DNA of 23,691 bases. It comes from a bacterium UBP6_UBA1177 (GTDB lineage: Bacteria > UBP6 > UBA1177). Each line of letters begins with the position of its first letter. The first letter of the stretch is position 1. The translations under genes were made by a program, and so were the position numbers. Under the pieces are notes generated by a model. The model was not told the origin of the DNA. It saw only the letters and a program-made list of their open reading frames with translations, and searched no databases. Below are positions 12,618-20,632 of this stretch, one piece after another. The stretch spans positions 1 through 23,691 of the forward strand of contig DBYV01000058.1 in assembly GCA_002310995.1 (NCBI GenBank), written 5' to 3'.

Positions 12618-14477
12618 ATGAAAAAATTTTTTGTTTCTTTGGCAATTTTTTCAGCTTTGATTTTTGTCATCAGCTGCGGCAGCGGCAAAAAAGACAAAAA
12701 AGAAAGTGAACCGACTGATGACACAGATGTTATAGAGACTGACGCCGACACGGAACCGACAGACGAGCCGACAAATCCGACGGACGAACCGACGAACCCG
12801 ACGGACGAACCGACAAATCCGACGGACGAACCGACGAACCCGACAGACGAACCGACAAATCCGACGGACGAACCGACTAACCCGACGGACGAACCGACAA
12901 ATCCGACAGACGAACCGACTAACCCGACCACACCTACTGCCGAAGAAATCTGCAGCACAGCCGGAGGAAATTGGAATTCAACGGAAAACAAATGCACAAA
13001 AACTGTCAGTTGCGGCGAAATACCGATTGCTCACGCTGAATGGAACGGCGAAAATTCTTATTCTCTGGTATATGTAGACGGCGAATGGAACGGCGAAACT
13101 TTCACCCCGGCATACAGCGAAACCGAAGGAACTTGCAAATACAAATGTGCAGAGAACTATTACTGGCACGAATCAAACTGTGTAAACGGGTGCGGTAATA
13201 ATACAGAGGATAATCCGTGTTTAACTATCGATTTTTCTGATAACAACTGCAATCCGACCGGAGCAACAACATTTACCTGCGGCTGCGAAAACGGTTATTA
13301 CTGGAACAACGATGCGTGCGAACCGACCGAAGAGAAAAAATGCGATCTCGCCGGCGGAGATTGGAACGAAACAGAAAGTAACTGCACAAAAACAGTCAGC
13401 TGCGATGAAATACCGGTTGCTCACGCTGAATGGAACGGTGAAGATTCCTACTCTATGGAATATTCCGGTGGAGACTGGATTGGCGAAATTTCCCCTGAAT
13501 ACAGCGAAACCGAAGGAAACTGCAAATACAAATGCTCTGCAAAATATTTCTGGAACGACTCAATTTGCGTCCCCTATCTGGCTAACATATGCACACACCA
13601 GAATTTATGTTATAACAACACGGAAACCATCTCATGCCCGGCAGAAGATTCAGCTTTTTACGGTCAGGATGCTCAAAATAACAGCAGCTGCACAGCTCAA
13701 AGTTTTACACTTGAAACACCTGTTGAAGAACAAAACGTTATTGTTGACAACAACACCGGTCTTATTTGGGAACCTGCACCGTCTGCCACCACATACTACG
13801 GGGATCAGGCAGACCGTCATTGCACAGATTTAAATAACGCTGCCTACGCCGGCATAAACACCTGGCGTGTTCCGCATCCTTTTGAATTTCAGACAATTGT
13901 CAATCGCAGCAAAAACGGTCCTGCGACTCACGAAATTTTCACAAATATGCCGGCAGAAGACGGGGTTTTTCTCTGGACAGACAGCGGCTCAAGATATCGT
14001 GCTTTCAAGGTTTATTCCGGAACTATAATAAGCCGAAGCTCTTCAACCAAATACAAAGTTGTTTGTGTTTCCGGTAAAGAACTTTATCAGTCGACTGCTG
14101 AAGATTTTGAAGTATCCGAAACAACCGTAAAGGATAAACGGACCGGGCTTATCTGGCAGAAAGAAAAAATTACAAACAAGAGCTGGGAACAGGCTCTGAC
14201 TTACTGCAAGGGTTTGAACAACGAAACAGAAAGCGGCTGGCGCCTTCCCAACATAAACGAACTTATGTCACTGCTAAACTTCAACAAGGAGGAAGAACCT
14301 TATTCTTATTTCCCGGAAATAGTTGAAACTACTGATTATAACAGCTTCTGGTCTTCCACAACAGACGCCAGCAATCAGGCACAGGCATGGGCTCTTACTC
14401 CCATCTATGGTGAGGTAAGCGCAACAGTAAAGAGTTGGGATCAGAATTTTGTCAAATGTGTTAAAAATGCAGAATAA
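12618..14477 (+). CDS. Repeat-bearing cysteine-rich lipoprotein with two DUF1566 domains
   Basis: A 619-residue lipoprotein. I begin at 12618, with AAGGAGAG just ahead; an upstream in-frame ATG at 12492 lies inside the msrA start region and lacks a site. The signal peptide ends at V-I-S-C (Cys20). A charged stretch is followed by eight exact copies of P-T-D-E-P-T-N (47-102), a stalk-like spacer. Two cysteine-rich copies of about 78 residues follow (112-189 and 242-318), each starting C-x3-G-G-x-W-N, with an EGF-like cysteine segment between them. The C terminus holds two DUF1566/Lcl-type domains, recognisable by N-T-G-L-I-W near 380 and R-T-G-L-I-W-Q near 510, by W-R-V-P and W-R-L-P, and by F-W-S-S-T in the second. 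Such proteins are usually surface-exposed and may bind carbohydrate or protein ligands; no ligand is known here. ahcY begins 15 bases later. Confidence 0.85.
   Translation: MKKFFVSLAIFSALIFVISCGSGKKDKKESEPTDDTDVIETDADTEPTDEPTNPTDEPTNPTDEPTNPTDEPTNPTDEPTNPTDEPTNPTDEPTNPTDEPTNPTTPTAEEICSTAGGNWNSTENKCTKTVSCGEIPIAHAEWNGENSYSLVYVDGEWNGETFTPAYSETEGTCKYKCAENYYWHESNCVNGCGNNTEDNPCLTIDFSDNNCNPTGATTFTCGCENGYYWNNDACEPTEEKKCDLAGGDWNETESNCTKTVSCDEIPVAHAEWNGEDSYSMEYSGGDWIGEISPEYSETEGNCKYKCSAKYFWNDSICVPYLANICTHQNLCYNNTETISCPAEDSAFYGQDAQNNSSCTAQSFTLETPVEEQNVIVDNNTGLIWEPAPSATTYYGDQADRHCTDLNNAAYAGINTWRVPHPFEFQTIVNRSKNGPATHEIFTNMPAEDGVFLWTDSGSRYRAFKVYSGTIISRSSSTKYKVVCVSGKELYQSTAEDFEVSETTVKDKRTGLIWQKEKITNKSWEQALTYCKGLNNETESGWRLPNINELMSLLNFNKEEEPYSYFPEIVETTDYNSFWSSTTDASNQAQAWALTPIYGEVSATVKSWDQNFVKCVKNAE
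12756..12923 (+). repeat. Eight tandem 21-bp repeats coding P-T-D-E-P-T-N
   Basis: Eight in-frame units of 21 bases with no amino-acid change. Synonymous sites alternate: units 1, 3, 5 and 7 use ACA-AAT for Thr-Asn, units 2 and 4 use ACG-AAC, units 6 and 8 use ACT-AAC. The array therefore grew by copying 42-base pairs of units. Unit length is a multiple of three, so copy changes alter stalk length without frameshift. Confidence 0.95.
12951..13571 (+). repeat. Internal duplication of a cysteine-rich segment within the DUF1566 lipoprotein
   Basis: Bases 12951-13184 and 13341-13571 encode two closely related segments of 78 and 77 residues, sharing C-T-K-T-V-S-C, A-H-A-E-W-N-G and Y-S-E-T-E-G runs and six aligned cysteines. 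Bases between them encode a different cysteine-rich segment. The similarity is also visible in the DNA, which points to a fairly recent duplication. Confidence 0.85.
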
Positions 14478-14492
14478 TTTCAGGAGATTACA

Positions 14493-15893
14493 ATGAACAA
14501 AGAGTATCAGGTCAAAGACATTGCACAGGCCGATTTCGGCAGAAAGGAGATTGCTCTGGCTGAGATCGAGATGCCCGGACTTATGGCACTTCGTGAAAAA
14601 TATGCTGAAAAACAGCCGCTCAAAGGCGCCCGTATCACGGGAAGTCTCCACATGACGATCCAGACTGCTGTTCTTATAAAGACTTTAGTCGCTCTCGGCG
14701 CCGATGTCCGCTGGGCAAGCTGCAACATTTTCTCGACTCAGGATCACGCCGCTGCCGCAATCGCAGATATGGGTGTTCCGGTTTTTGCGTGGAAAGGTGA
14801 AACTATTGAAGAATACTGGCAGTGCACGCTGAAAGCTCTTTCGTTCCCCGGCGGCAAAGGACCTCAGCTCATCGTTGACGACGGCGGAGACGCGACGCTT
14901 CTCATCCACAAAGGCTATGCGTGCGAAGAAAATCCCGCTCTTTTTGACGAAAAAGCAGAAAACCGCGAGGCTCAGGCAATACTTGACATTTTGAAAGAAG
15001 AATACAAAAAAGATCCGCAGAAATGGCACAAAATCGTTAAGGAAATCAAAGGTGTAAGCGAAGAAACCACGACGGGTGTCCACAGACTTTACCAGATGCT
15101 TGAGAAAAACACCCTTCTCTTCCCGGCAATCAACGTCAACGACTCGGTCACGAAGTCGAAATTCGACAACCTTTACGGCTGCAGGGAATCGCTGGCTGAC
15201 GGTCTCAAACGCGGAACAGACATCATGGTTGCGGGCAAAGTCGTCTGCGTATGCGGCTACGGCGATGTCGGCAAAGGGTGCGCGAAATCGATGCAGGGTT
15301 TCGGAGCAAGAGTAATCGTCACCGAGATCGACCCCATCTGCGCGCTTCAGGCAAGCATGGAAGGTTTTGAAGTGAGAACAGTTGAAGAAGTTGTTGATTT
15401 TGCTGATATTTTTGTCACTGCCACTGGAAACTGCGACATCATCACCGCAGACCACATGAAGAAGATGAAAAACATGGCGATCGTCTGCAACATCGGCCAC
15501 TTCGACAACGAAATCCAGGTTGACGCGCTCTACGCAATCCCCGGAATTAAGAAAATCAACATCAAACCGCAGGTCGACCGCATCGAATTCCCCGACGGAC
15601 ACTCGATCATCCTTCTCAGCGAAGGAAGGCTTGTCAACCTCGGCAACGCGACAGGACATCCGAGCTTCGTAATGAGCAACTCCTTCACGAATCAGGTTCT
15701 GGCACAGATGGATCTCTGGCAGAACGAATACAAACTCGGCGTTTATATCCTTCCGAAGCACCTCGACGAAGAAGTTGCAAGACTCCACCTTGCAAAACTT
15801 GGCGTCAGCCTCACAAAACTCACGCAGAAACAGGCTGATTACATAGGTGTCAAAGTCGAAGGTCCGTACAAAGCGGATCACTACAAATACTAA
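14493..15893 (+). CDS. ahcY: S-adenosylhomocysteine hydrolase
   Basis: A 466-residue NAD-dependent enzyme that splits S-adenosylhomocysteine into adenosine and homocysteine, removing the product inhibitor of methyltransferases. Visible residues: His53 in S-L-H-M-T, Asp130 in V-D-D-G-G-D, Glu190 in E-E-T-T-T-G-V, Lys221 and Asp225 in S-V-T-K-S-K-F-D-N, the NAD-binding G-Y-G-D-V-G-K-G-C-A at 255-264, and the conserved C terminus K-A-D-H-Y-K-Y. The length, with an extra loop around residues 150-185, matches the longer bacterial form. CAGGAG lies 6 bases ahead of the ATG. It begins 15 bases after the DUF1566 lipoprotein, with no separate promoter evident. It converges on the PhnP-like gene with only 19 bases between stops and no visible terminator. 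No other methyl-cycle gene is present. Confidence 0.98.
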   Translation: MNKEYQVKDIAQADFGRKEIALAEIEMPGLMALREKYAEKQPLKGARITGSLHMTIQTAVLIKTLVALGADVRWASCNIFSTQDHAAAAIADMGVPVFAWKGETIEEYWQCTLKALSFPGGKGPQLIVDDGGDATLLIHKGYACEENPALFDEKAENREAQAILDILKEEYKKDPQKWHKIVKEIKGVSEETTTGVHRLYQMLEKNTLLFPAINVNDSVTKSKFDNLYGCRESLADGLKRGTDIMVAGKVVCVCGYGDVGKGCAKSMQGFGARVIVTEIDPICALQASMEGFEVRTVEEVVDFADIFVTATGNCDIITADHMKKMKNMAIVCNIGHFDNEIQVDALYAIPGIKKINIKPQVDRIEFPDGHSIILLSEGRLVNLGNATGHPSFVMSNSFTNQVLAQMDLWQNEYKLGVYILPKHLDEEVARLHLAKLGVSLTKLTQKQADYIGVKVEGPYKADHYKY

Positions 15894-15912
15894 AAAATTT
15901 CTAAAATATCGC

Positions 15913-16674
15913 TTAGATTTCTATTTTCAGACCGTCAACAGCCGGAAGAATATTTTCAGGCAGTTTTTTTAAAGTTTCAGCATAGTCGAAATTATGGCTC
16001 ATGTGAGTGAGATATGCTCTCTCCGGAGCCAGATACTTTATCAGGTCAAGGATTTCATCAAAACTGAAGTGTGTCGGGTGCTTTCTATAAACAGTTGAGG
16101 AAATTGCAAGGATTTTAGCTCCTTTTGCCTTGTCGAGTTCTTCCGGTTCTATCGAATTTATGTCGGCAAGAAGAGCGAAATCTTTGAAACGCAGACTTGT
16201 GACAATTGTTTCTCCGTGTTTGTGACGAATCGGAAGAAAAGTTAAATCTTTAAAAATAACAGGTTCTTTTTCAACGAAAACCGGTTTCAGGAAAGGGCGC
16301 GGGAGATATTCGTTCTCGAAAAAAAGATATGGGAAGCGCTGCTGTGCTATCTCGAAAGTTTCGCGGCTTAAAAAGAAGGGAAGCGGCTCGTCATTTTTGA
16401 ACGATGCCATTCTGAGGTCGTCTATTCCGGCAAAGTGATCGCTATGTGCATGAGTGAGCCAGCCCGCATCAATATGCGATACCCGAGATTTTAAAAGTTG
16501 TTGCCTGATTTCATAGGGAAAATCTATCTGCATAACGGTTTCGTTTTCAATCAGAGTCATCGAAAATCTCGTGCGGCGGTTGCGTTCGTCGGTCAGTTTG
16601 CAGACATCACAGTTGCAGAAAAGTTGAGGGACTCCGGTAGACGAGCCCGTTCCGTTAAAAATCACAGTCGTCAC
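15913..16674 (-). CDS. PhnP-like metallo-beta-lactamase-fold hydrolase
   Basis: A 253-residue metal-dependent hydrolase of the metallo-beta-lactamase fold, close to PhnP-type cyclic phosphodiesterases. The metal motif is H75-A-H-S-D-H80, with Asp51 preceding it and later histidines in R-H-K-H-G and L-T-H-M-S-H. The N-terminal insert C20-N-C-D-V-C25 resembles the structural zinc site of PhnP. The rest of a phosphonate (C-P lyase) operon is not here, so a role in phosphonate use cannot be assumed; other members act on cyclic nucleotides or related phosphodiesters. The start is GTG: the sequence GTGA overlaps the stop of the upstream orphan gene by 4 bases, with AAAGGA 9 bases ahead, so the two are translationally coupled. 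A shift to a later start would lose the first beta strand. Confidence 0.82.
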   Translation of the reverse strand: MTTVIFNGTGSSTGVPQLFCNCDVCKLTDERNRRTRFSMTLIENETVMQIDFPYEIRQQLLKSRVSHIDAGWLTHAHSDHFAGIDDLRMASFKNDEPLPFFLSRETFEIAQQRFPYLFFENEYLPRPFLKPVFVEKEPVIFKDLTFLPIRHKHGETIVTSLRFKDFALLADINSIEPEELDKAKGAKILAISSTVYRKHPTHFSFDEILDLIKYLAPERAYLTHMSHNFDYAETLKKLPENILPAVDGLKIEI

Positions 16675-17864
16675 TTGAACAATCCTTTCAAAAAGGTCAC
16701 AATTTTTGAACGCTGCTTTGCGTTTAAAGCCCGTTCCAAATCTTCTATCAGATTATTTTTTTGCCGTATTTTTTCCTTGAGACGGAGATTCTCCTTTTCC
16801 AGTCTTGCTATTTTTTCTTCCAAAGTTTCATTCTGCGGCACAGTTTCATCAGCTTCTTCGTCATTTTTATCCTCAGTCGCCGCAGTTTCTTCTGTAGTTT
16901 CGTTCTCTTCCTCCGGCTGAACACAGGGCACCAGGGTTTTATCGTCGTCTTTCACTTCATCGGCTTCACCGCGGTCGGAAATTTCTTCGTCAGACTCTGT
17001 TGAAGGAATTTCTTCTTCAGGTTGCTTGCGGAGATCTAAAATTTCATTCCGTTTTTTTTCGAGTTCTTCAAGTTCCATACAGGTGAAAGGCTGTTCCAGG
17101 TTCCATGACTGGTGGCTGTCGCCGTCTTTAAATACAAAAGTGATTTTGATTGAAGATTTTGTCTGACAGAATTCCTCGATATCCTTTTTTGAAGGAATAA
17201 TTTTGGAAGAGTATTCAATAACAGTTTCGCCGTATTCGATAATTATGCTGAAAAAAGGCTGCGGACAGTTCTGGATACATGAGCAGAGCAGTATTTTTAT
17301 AGTGGAAGGGACATTGTCGGCAAGAAGCCATGTAACGAGCTCTCTTTGTTCGTTAAATGTTGTTATTGCACGGTATTTGTTAAGATAGTCCTGTATTTTT
17401 ATGATTTTGAGGTTTGCCTGTTTCTGTTGACTCTGATCAAAAGAAATCATGTTGCGCATCGCCGGTTTAGGGTCAATATTGTGGGTAAAGCAGAAAGCTT
17501 TGATCGCAGATTTCTTTGCGCTGACATACTGTAGTTTTGCTGTTTCGTCGAAGTGAATGTTGTTGTTGCTGTCTATGGAAAAATCGATATTGCCCATAAC
17601 GAAAAACATTAATGTTTTCGATTGCTTGTTAAGAAAAAAAGGAATATATGGGTATTCGGAATCTAACTTTTTGAACCATGCTTTGTATGCGGACTCCTGT
17701 AATTTCTGAGAAAAGTCATAGGAACTTAATTTGTCAAACTTTATGAAGAAATTGTTTTCATTTTCCGCAGAAAGCCTGCTGTCGGGTGCAATATTGTCGA
17801 GAGCGGTTTTCAACTTTGAAATATCACCGTTCAGGATTTCTTCTTGTGTAATCTTGAAGTCCAT
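16671..17864 (-). CDS. Orphan protein with acidic linker and C-terminal coiled coil
   Basis: A 397-residue protein I do not recognise. No signal peptide or membrane segment, so probably cytoplasmic. Residues 1-265 look globular, with mixed alpha/beta character and a cysteine cluster C194-S-C-I-Q-N-C200. Residues 275-345 are strongly acidic and low complexity. Residues 347-382 give a clear heptad pattern (L-E-E-K-I-A-R-L-E-K-E-N-L...), a parallel coiled coil by appearance. The last residues, K-I-V-T-F-L-K-G-L-F-K, form a short basic amphipathic tail that could touch a membrane or another protein. GGAG lies 9 bases and AAGGA directly before the ATG. The PhnP-like hydrolase follows with a 4-base overlap, so the pair may act together, for instance as scaffold and enzyme, but this is only contextual. 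Confidence 0.7.
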   Translation of the reverse strand: MDFKITQEEILNGDISKLKTALDNIAPDSRLSAENENNFFIKFDKLSSYDFSQKLQESAYKAWFKKLDSEYPYIPFFLNKQSKTLMFFVMGNIDFSIDSNNNIHFDETAKLQYVSAKKSAIKAFCFTHNIDPKPAMRNMISFDQSQQKQANLKIIKIQDYLNKYRAITTFNEQRELVTWLLADNVPSTIKILLCSCIQNCPQPFFSIIIEYGETVIEYSSKIIPSKKDIEEFCQTKSSIKITFVFKDGDSHQSWNLEQPFTCMELEELEKKRNEILDLRKQPEEEIPSTESDEEISDRGEADEVKDDDKTLVPCVQPEEENETTEETAATEDKNDEEADETVPQNETLEEKIARLEKENLRLKEKIRQKNNLIEDLERALNAKQRSKIVTFLKGLFK

Positions 17865-17893
17865 TCCTTGCTCCGTTCATTCCCTAACCAAAT

Positions 17894-17917
17894 CTCATTT
17901 CCATTATCACAAATGAG
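17894..17917. repeat. Inverted repeat between the transporter and orphan genes
   Basis: CTCATTT (17894-17900) and AAATGAG (17911-17917) form perfect 7-base arms around 10 bases, in the 78-base spacer after the transporter stop and before the orphan start. It could be a weak terminator or a regulator site. There is no T run beside it. Confidence 0.4.
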
Positions 17918-17942
17918 AGTTGTTTTCCAGTGTTTTTGTCGC

Positions 17943-19436
17943 TTATTTTGCGTTTAATTTGCTTTTGTGACGGTTGTAAAGAAGCATGGCCGCAATCGAA
18001 AGAACGCCGAAGGACGAAAGGACGATCCAGATTTTCCACGGAGCGTAGGCATCCCAGAGAAGCTGGTTGGCAGCATACTTGTCAAGGCCAGTAAGCTCTT
18101 GAAAATACGGAAAAAAGTCGAAGGTGTCAATGTTCATTTTCGCGATCGTTTCTGGCAGAAGTCCGTCTGGATTCGCTGCTTTGTAGTTGTCAACAACCTT
18201 TACAAGCGTTTCAAGCGGAACCTTTTTGACATCAAGAAGATACTGCTTCGTAATCTGGAGTTTGTTGGCGAAAGCGTCGTAAAGCGGGCCGGAGACAACG
18301 TTTCCGACGATCCAGCCGACCGCGAAAGGAATGTTTGAAAGCCCCATGTAAAGTGCTTTTTTGTCAGCCGGTGCATTGACTCCGATATATTCGCTGAATT
18401 TGGGCGAGCAGGTCATTTCGCCGAGGCTGAAAAACGCTATACAGATAGCGGTGACAACACCAGCCATCGTGATCCCGGCACAGAAAAAGGCGATAGTTGT
18501 AAGGCATATTCCGGCAGTTATCGCGACAAGGCGAGGGAATTTGCCCGTGACGACACTCCACGGAACGACAAAAAGGACGATGCAGAGCGAATTGATGTTG
18601 ATGAACTGCTCAGCTTTGACACTGCCGTTATCGGTCATAAACGAAGGCAGAATTTTTGCCAGATCGCGGCTGTCAGTCCACTGGTCGATGAAATTGGGGT
18701 AAAGATCCCAAAGCTGCATGAACATGAGCCAGAAACCGCTGAAAATAAGGAGGAAAATCATGAAATCCTTGTCTTTCAAGGCAGTCCATGTGTCGTTGAG
18801 CGCATCTTTCGCGGATTTTGTAGCCTTTAATTTATCGGGTTCTTTGAAGAAGAAAGTCGCCGGAATGTAGTTGCAGGCAGTGACTATCGCCGCCGCATAG
18901 AAAACGTAGCTCCATGTGTAGCCGTCGGTGTCGTTTCCGCGCAGAGTGCTTGCCATGATCGGGGCTAAAAGACCTCCGATGTTGACGACCCAGTAAAAAA
19001 TACCGTATCCGACAGAACTGTTTTCCTCAGTTACCGAACTTGCGACCGTTCCCTGAATTGGCGGCTTGAAAATCGCGGTTCCTGTTCCGACTGCGATTCC
19101 CGCGATCATCATGCTCCAGAAACCGGCAGCGTTCGCCATCAGAATGTAGCCGAAAACATTGGTCGTAAAGGCAATGTAAAGACTTTTACGGTAGCCCAGG
19201 TAGTTGGCAAAAGAACCGCTAAGCATCGGAATAAGGCTCTGGCATGCCGCCCAGACACCGAAAATAAGCCCTTTTTCAGTGAAGGTGAGCCCGAGACCGT
19301 GCTTGTCGGCAGTCGCTATCATCCAGAGCGGAAGAACCGCACGCACCGAGAAAAACGCGAGCCTCTCGAACATCTCCATGATGTTGGCAATCCAGAAATT
19401 CCTCTGAAATCCTGTAACCTGTGATTTGAAACTCAT
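17943..19436 (-). CDS. POT/PTR-like proton-coupled transporter (major facilitator superfamily)
   Basis: A 497-residue inner-membrane transporter with about 12-14 hydrophobic segments. The N terminus has E21-M-F-E-R25, the ExxER signature of proton-dependent oligopeptide transporters, in which these residues take part in proton coupling. G-S-F-A-N-Y-L-G-Y-R-K matches the major facilitator loop 2-3 motif, and F-Y-W-V-V-N-I-G-G resembles the POT F-Y-x-x-I-N motif. Substrate is most likely di- or tripeptides, although the family also contains divergent members with other substrates. The start has GAGAGG 6 bases ahead of ATG, and a good promoter lies at 19465-19493, so it is probably transcribed on its own. 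A long loop around residues 395-450 is unusual and may form an extra domain between the last helices. Confidence 0.85.
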   Translation of the reverse strand: MSFKSQVTGFQRNFWIANIMEMFERLAFFSVRAVLPLWMIATADKHGLGLTFTEKGLIFGVWAACQSLIPMLSGSFANYLGYRKSLYIAFTTNVFGYILMANAAGFWSMMIAGIAVGTGTAIFKPPIQGTVASSVTEENSSVGYGIFYWVVNIGGLLAPIMASTLRGNDTDGYTWSYVFYAAAIVTACNYIPATFFFKEPDKLKATKSAKDALNDTWTALKDKDFMIFLLIFSGFWLMFMQLWDLYPNFIDQWTDSRDLAKILPSFMTDNGSVKAEQFININSLCIVLFVVPWSVVTGKFPRLVAITAGICLTTIAFFCAGITMAGVVTAICIAFFSLGEMTCSPKFSEYIGVNAPADKKALYMGLSNIPFAVGWIVGNVVSGPLYDAFANKLQITKQYLLDVKKVPLETLVKVVDNYKAANPDGLLPETIAKMNIDTFDFFPYFQELTGLDKYAANQLLWDAYAPWKIWIVLSSFGVLSIAAMLLYNRHKSKLNAK

Positions 19437-19464
19437 ATCAACCTCTCAATAAAAATGCAGCCGC

Positions 19465-19493
19465 TTTATATCGGAATAACGTTGTATCGGCAA
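19465..19493 (-). promoter_or_regulatory. Candidate sigma-70 promoter for the POT-like transporter
   Basis: On the minus strand TTGCCG (19493-19488) and TATAAA (19470-19465) have a 17-base spacer. The start would be near 19458, about 22 bases ahead of the ATG. Confidence 0.55.
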
Positions 19494-19543
19494 GATTTTT
19501 GCGCCTACGGTAAAAGATTTATGTTTTATGCGTAAAATGAGTG

Positions 19544-20632
19544 TCAGCGGCTCAAAACGCACACTGTTTCAAAGTGAGGAGTATCCGGAAAAAGGTCGAT
19601 GAGATACAAATGTTTCACGTGAAACCCTTTTACGAAGAAGGTCTTGAGATCTCTTACCAAATTGGGCGGTTCGCAAGCGATGTAAATAACGTGGTCAGTG
19701 CTGTTGCTGATGATTTCGGAAAGTTTTGCTCCGAGTCCGGCACGCGGCGGGTCTGCCACGACGAGGTCTGTTTTTTCCAATTTTTGAAGTTTGTAAGCAT
19801 CGATTTTTGCGATTTTTACCCTGTTTCCGAGGTTTTCTGCGTAACTTCTACATGCTGCCGGTTCGATTTCATAGCCTGTCGTTTTTATCCCTTTGTCAGC
19901 GAGAAAAAGCGAGAAGAGACCGCTCCCGCAGAAGAGATCAACCGCATTTTTTGCATCGGTTTCCTCAGCTTTGCGCATGACGAGTGAGCACATTATTCCG
20001 GCACCTTCTTCCGATGACTGGAAAAAGCTGTCGCGGCGGATCTTCATGATTTTTCCGTTTACAGATTTTCTCAAAGTATCGCTTCCGGGCATGAAATCTC
20101 CGGTAAATTTTGAATATTCAAACTGCGTATCGCCGTGCCGTTTCGGGATATCAGCCTCTATTTTTTCAAAAAACACAGGGTCTAAAAGCGGGCAGCTTTC
20201 AATCTGAATGAAATCGCTGCTCCTTTTTTTGCGGTATGCCGGTTTTCCTTTGAATGAAAAGAGTTTCGCGCGTGTCCTGAGCCCTGTTTCGCCGGGAGTT
20301 ATGACAATTGGATCGATCTCGCAGCTGATCTGATTCTGCTTTAAAAGTTCCGCGAAAATCTCTTTTTTGATTCTGAGCTGCGCAGGGTAGGAGATGTGCT
20401 GAAGCGAGCATCCTCCGCAGATCCCGTAGTGCGGGCAGAGCGGTTTTCTGCGCTCGGGCGAGGCTTCAAGGAGCTCGAAATCTTCAATGTAAAAGAAACT
20501 TTTTTCTTTGACCGCGCTTTTGATTTCGACCGTTTCGCCGGGGCAGGTGAACGGCACGAAAAAAGTTTTTCCATCAGCCCAGCCGATCCCGCAGCCGTTC
20601 GAAATTATCTTTGCGATTTTGACTTCCGTCAT
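19544..20632 (-). CDS. RlmD/TrmA-family 23S rRNA or tRNA (uracil-5-)-methyltransferase
   Basis: A 362-residue SAM-dependent RNA methyltransferase that makes 5-methyluridine. Residues 1-55 form a short TRAM-like RNA-binding domain. The iron-sulfur ligands are C66-x5-C72-x2-C75 and C147, the spacing of RumA/RlmD. F-F-Q at 203-205, SAM-binding D-L-F-C-G-S-G at 232-238, D-P-P-R-A-G at 294-299, nucleophile Cys320 in I-A-C-E-P-P, and the general base Glu355 in P-H-F-E-T are all present, so it should be active. Whether the target is 23S U1939, U747 or tRNA U54 cannot be told from sequence alone, hence no symbol. At 362 residues it is shorter than E. coli RlmD. Its start overlaps the Nudix stop by 4 bases (ATGA) with AGGA upstream, so it is the coupled last gene of the operon. 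Confidence 0.9.
   Translation of the reverse strand: MTEVKIAKIISNGCGIGWADGKTFFVPFTCPGETVEIKSAVKEKSFFYIEDFELLEASPERRKPLCPHYGICGGCSLQHISYPAQLRIKKEIFAELLKQNQISCEIDPIVITPGETGLRTRAKLFSFKGKPAYRKKRSSDFIQIESCPLLDPVFFEKIEADIPKRHGDTQFEYSKFTGDFMPGSDTLRKSVNGKIMKIRRDSFFQSSEEGAGIMCSLVMRKAEETDAKNAVDLFCGSGLFSLFLADKGIKTTGYEIEPAACRSYAENLGNRVKIAKIDAYKLQKLEKTDLVVADPPRAGLGAKLSEIISNSTDHVIYIACEPPNLVRDLKTFFVKGFHVKHLYLIDLFPDTPHFETVCVLSR

Noticed and set aside
12587..12997. Minus-strand frame with G-F-V-G-S-S-V repeats
   Set aside because: It is the complement of the P-T-D-E-P-T-N tandem array; the plus-strand reading has the signal peptide, promoter and downstream domains.
14685..15881. A 398-codon open frame antisense to ahcY
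   Set aside because: It lies wholly opposite a highly conserved gene, has no ribosome site and no recognisable motif. Long antisense frames are a common by-product of codon bias.
15913..16674. Assignment as part of a phosphonate (phn) operon
   Set aside because: No other phn gene is present; only the fold and zinc-site pattern resemble PhnP.
19468..19481. ATATCGGAATAACG shared with 23588-23601
   Set aside because: A 14-base match in about 24 kb is roughly at chance level, and the flanks do not align. At 19468 it overlaps the transporter promoter.
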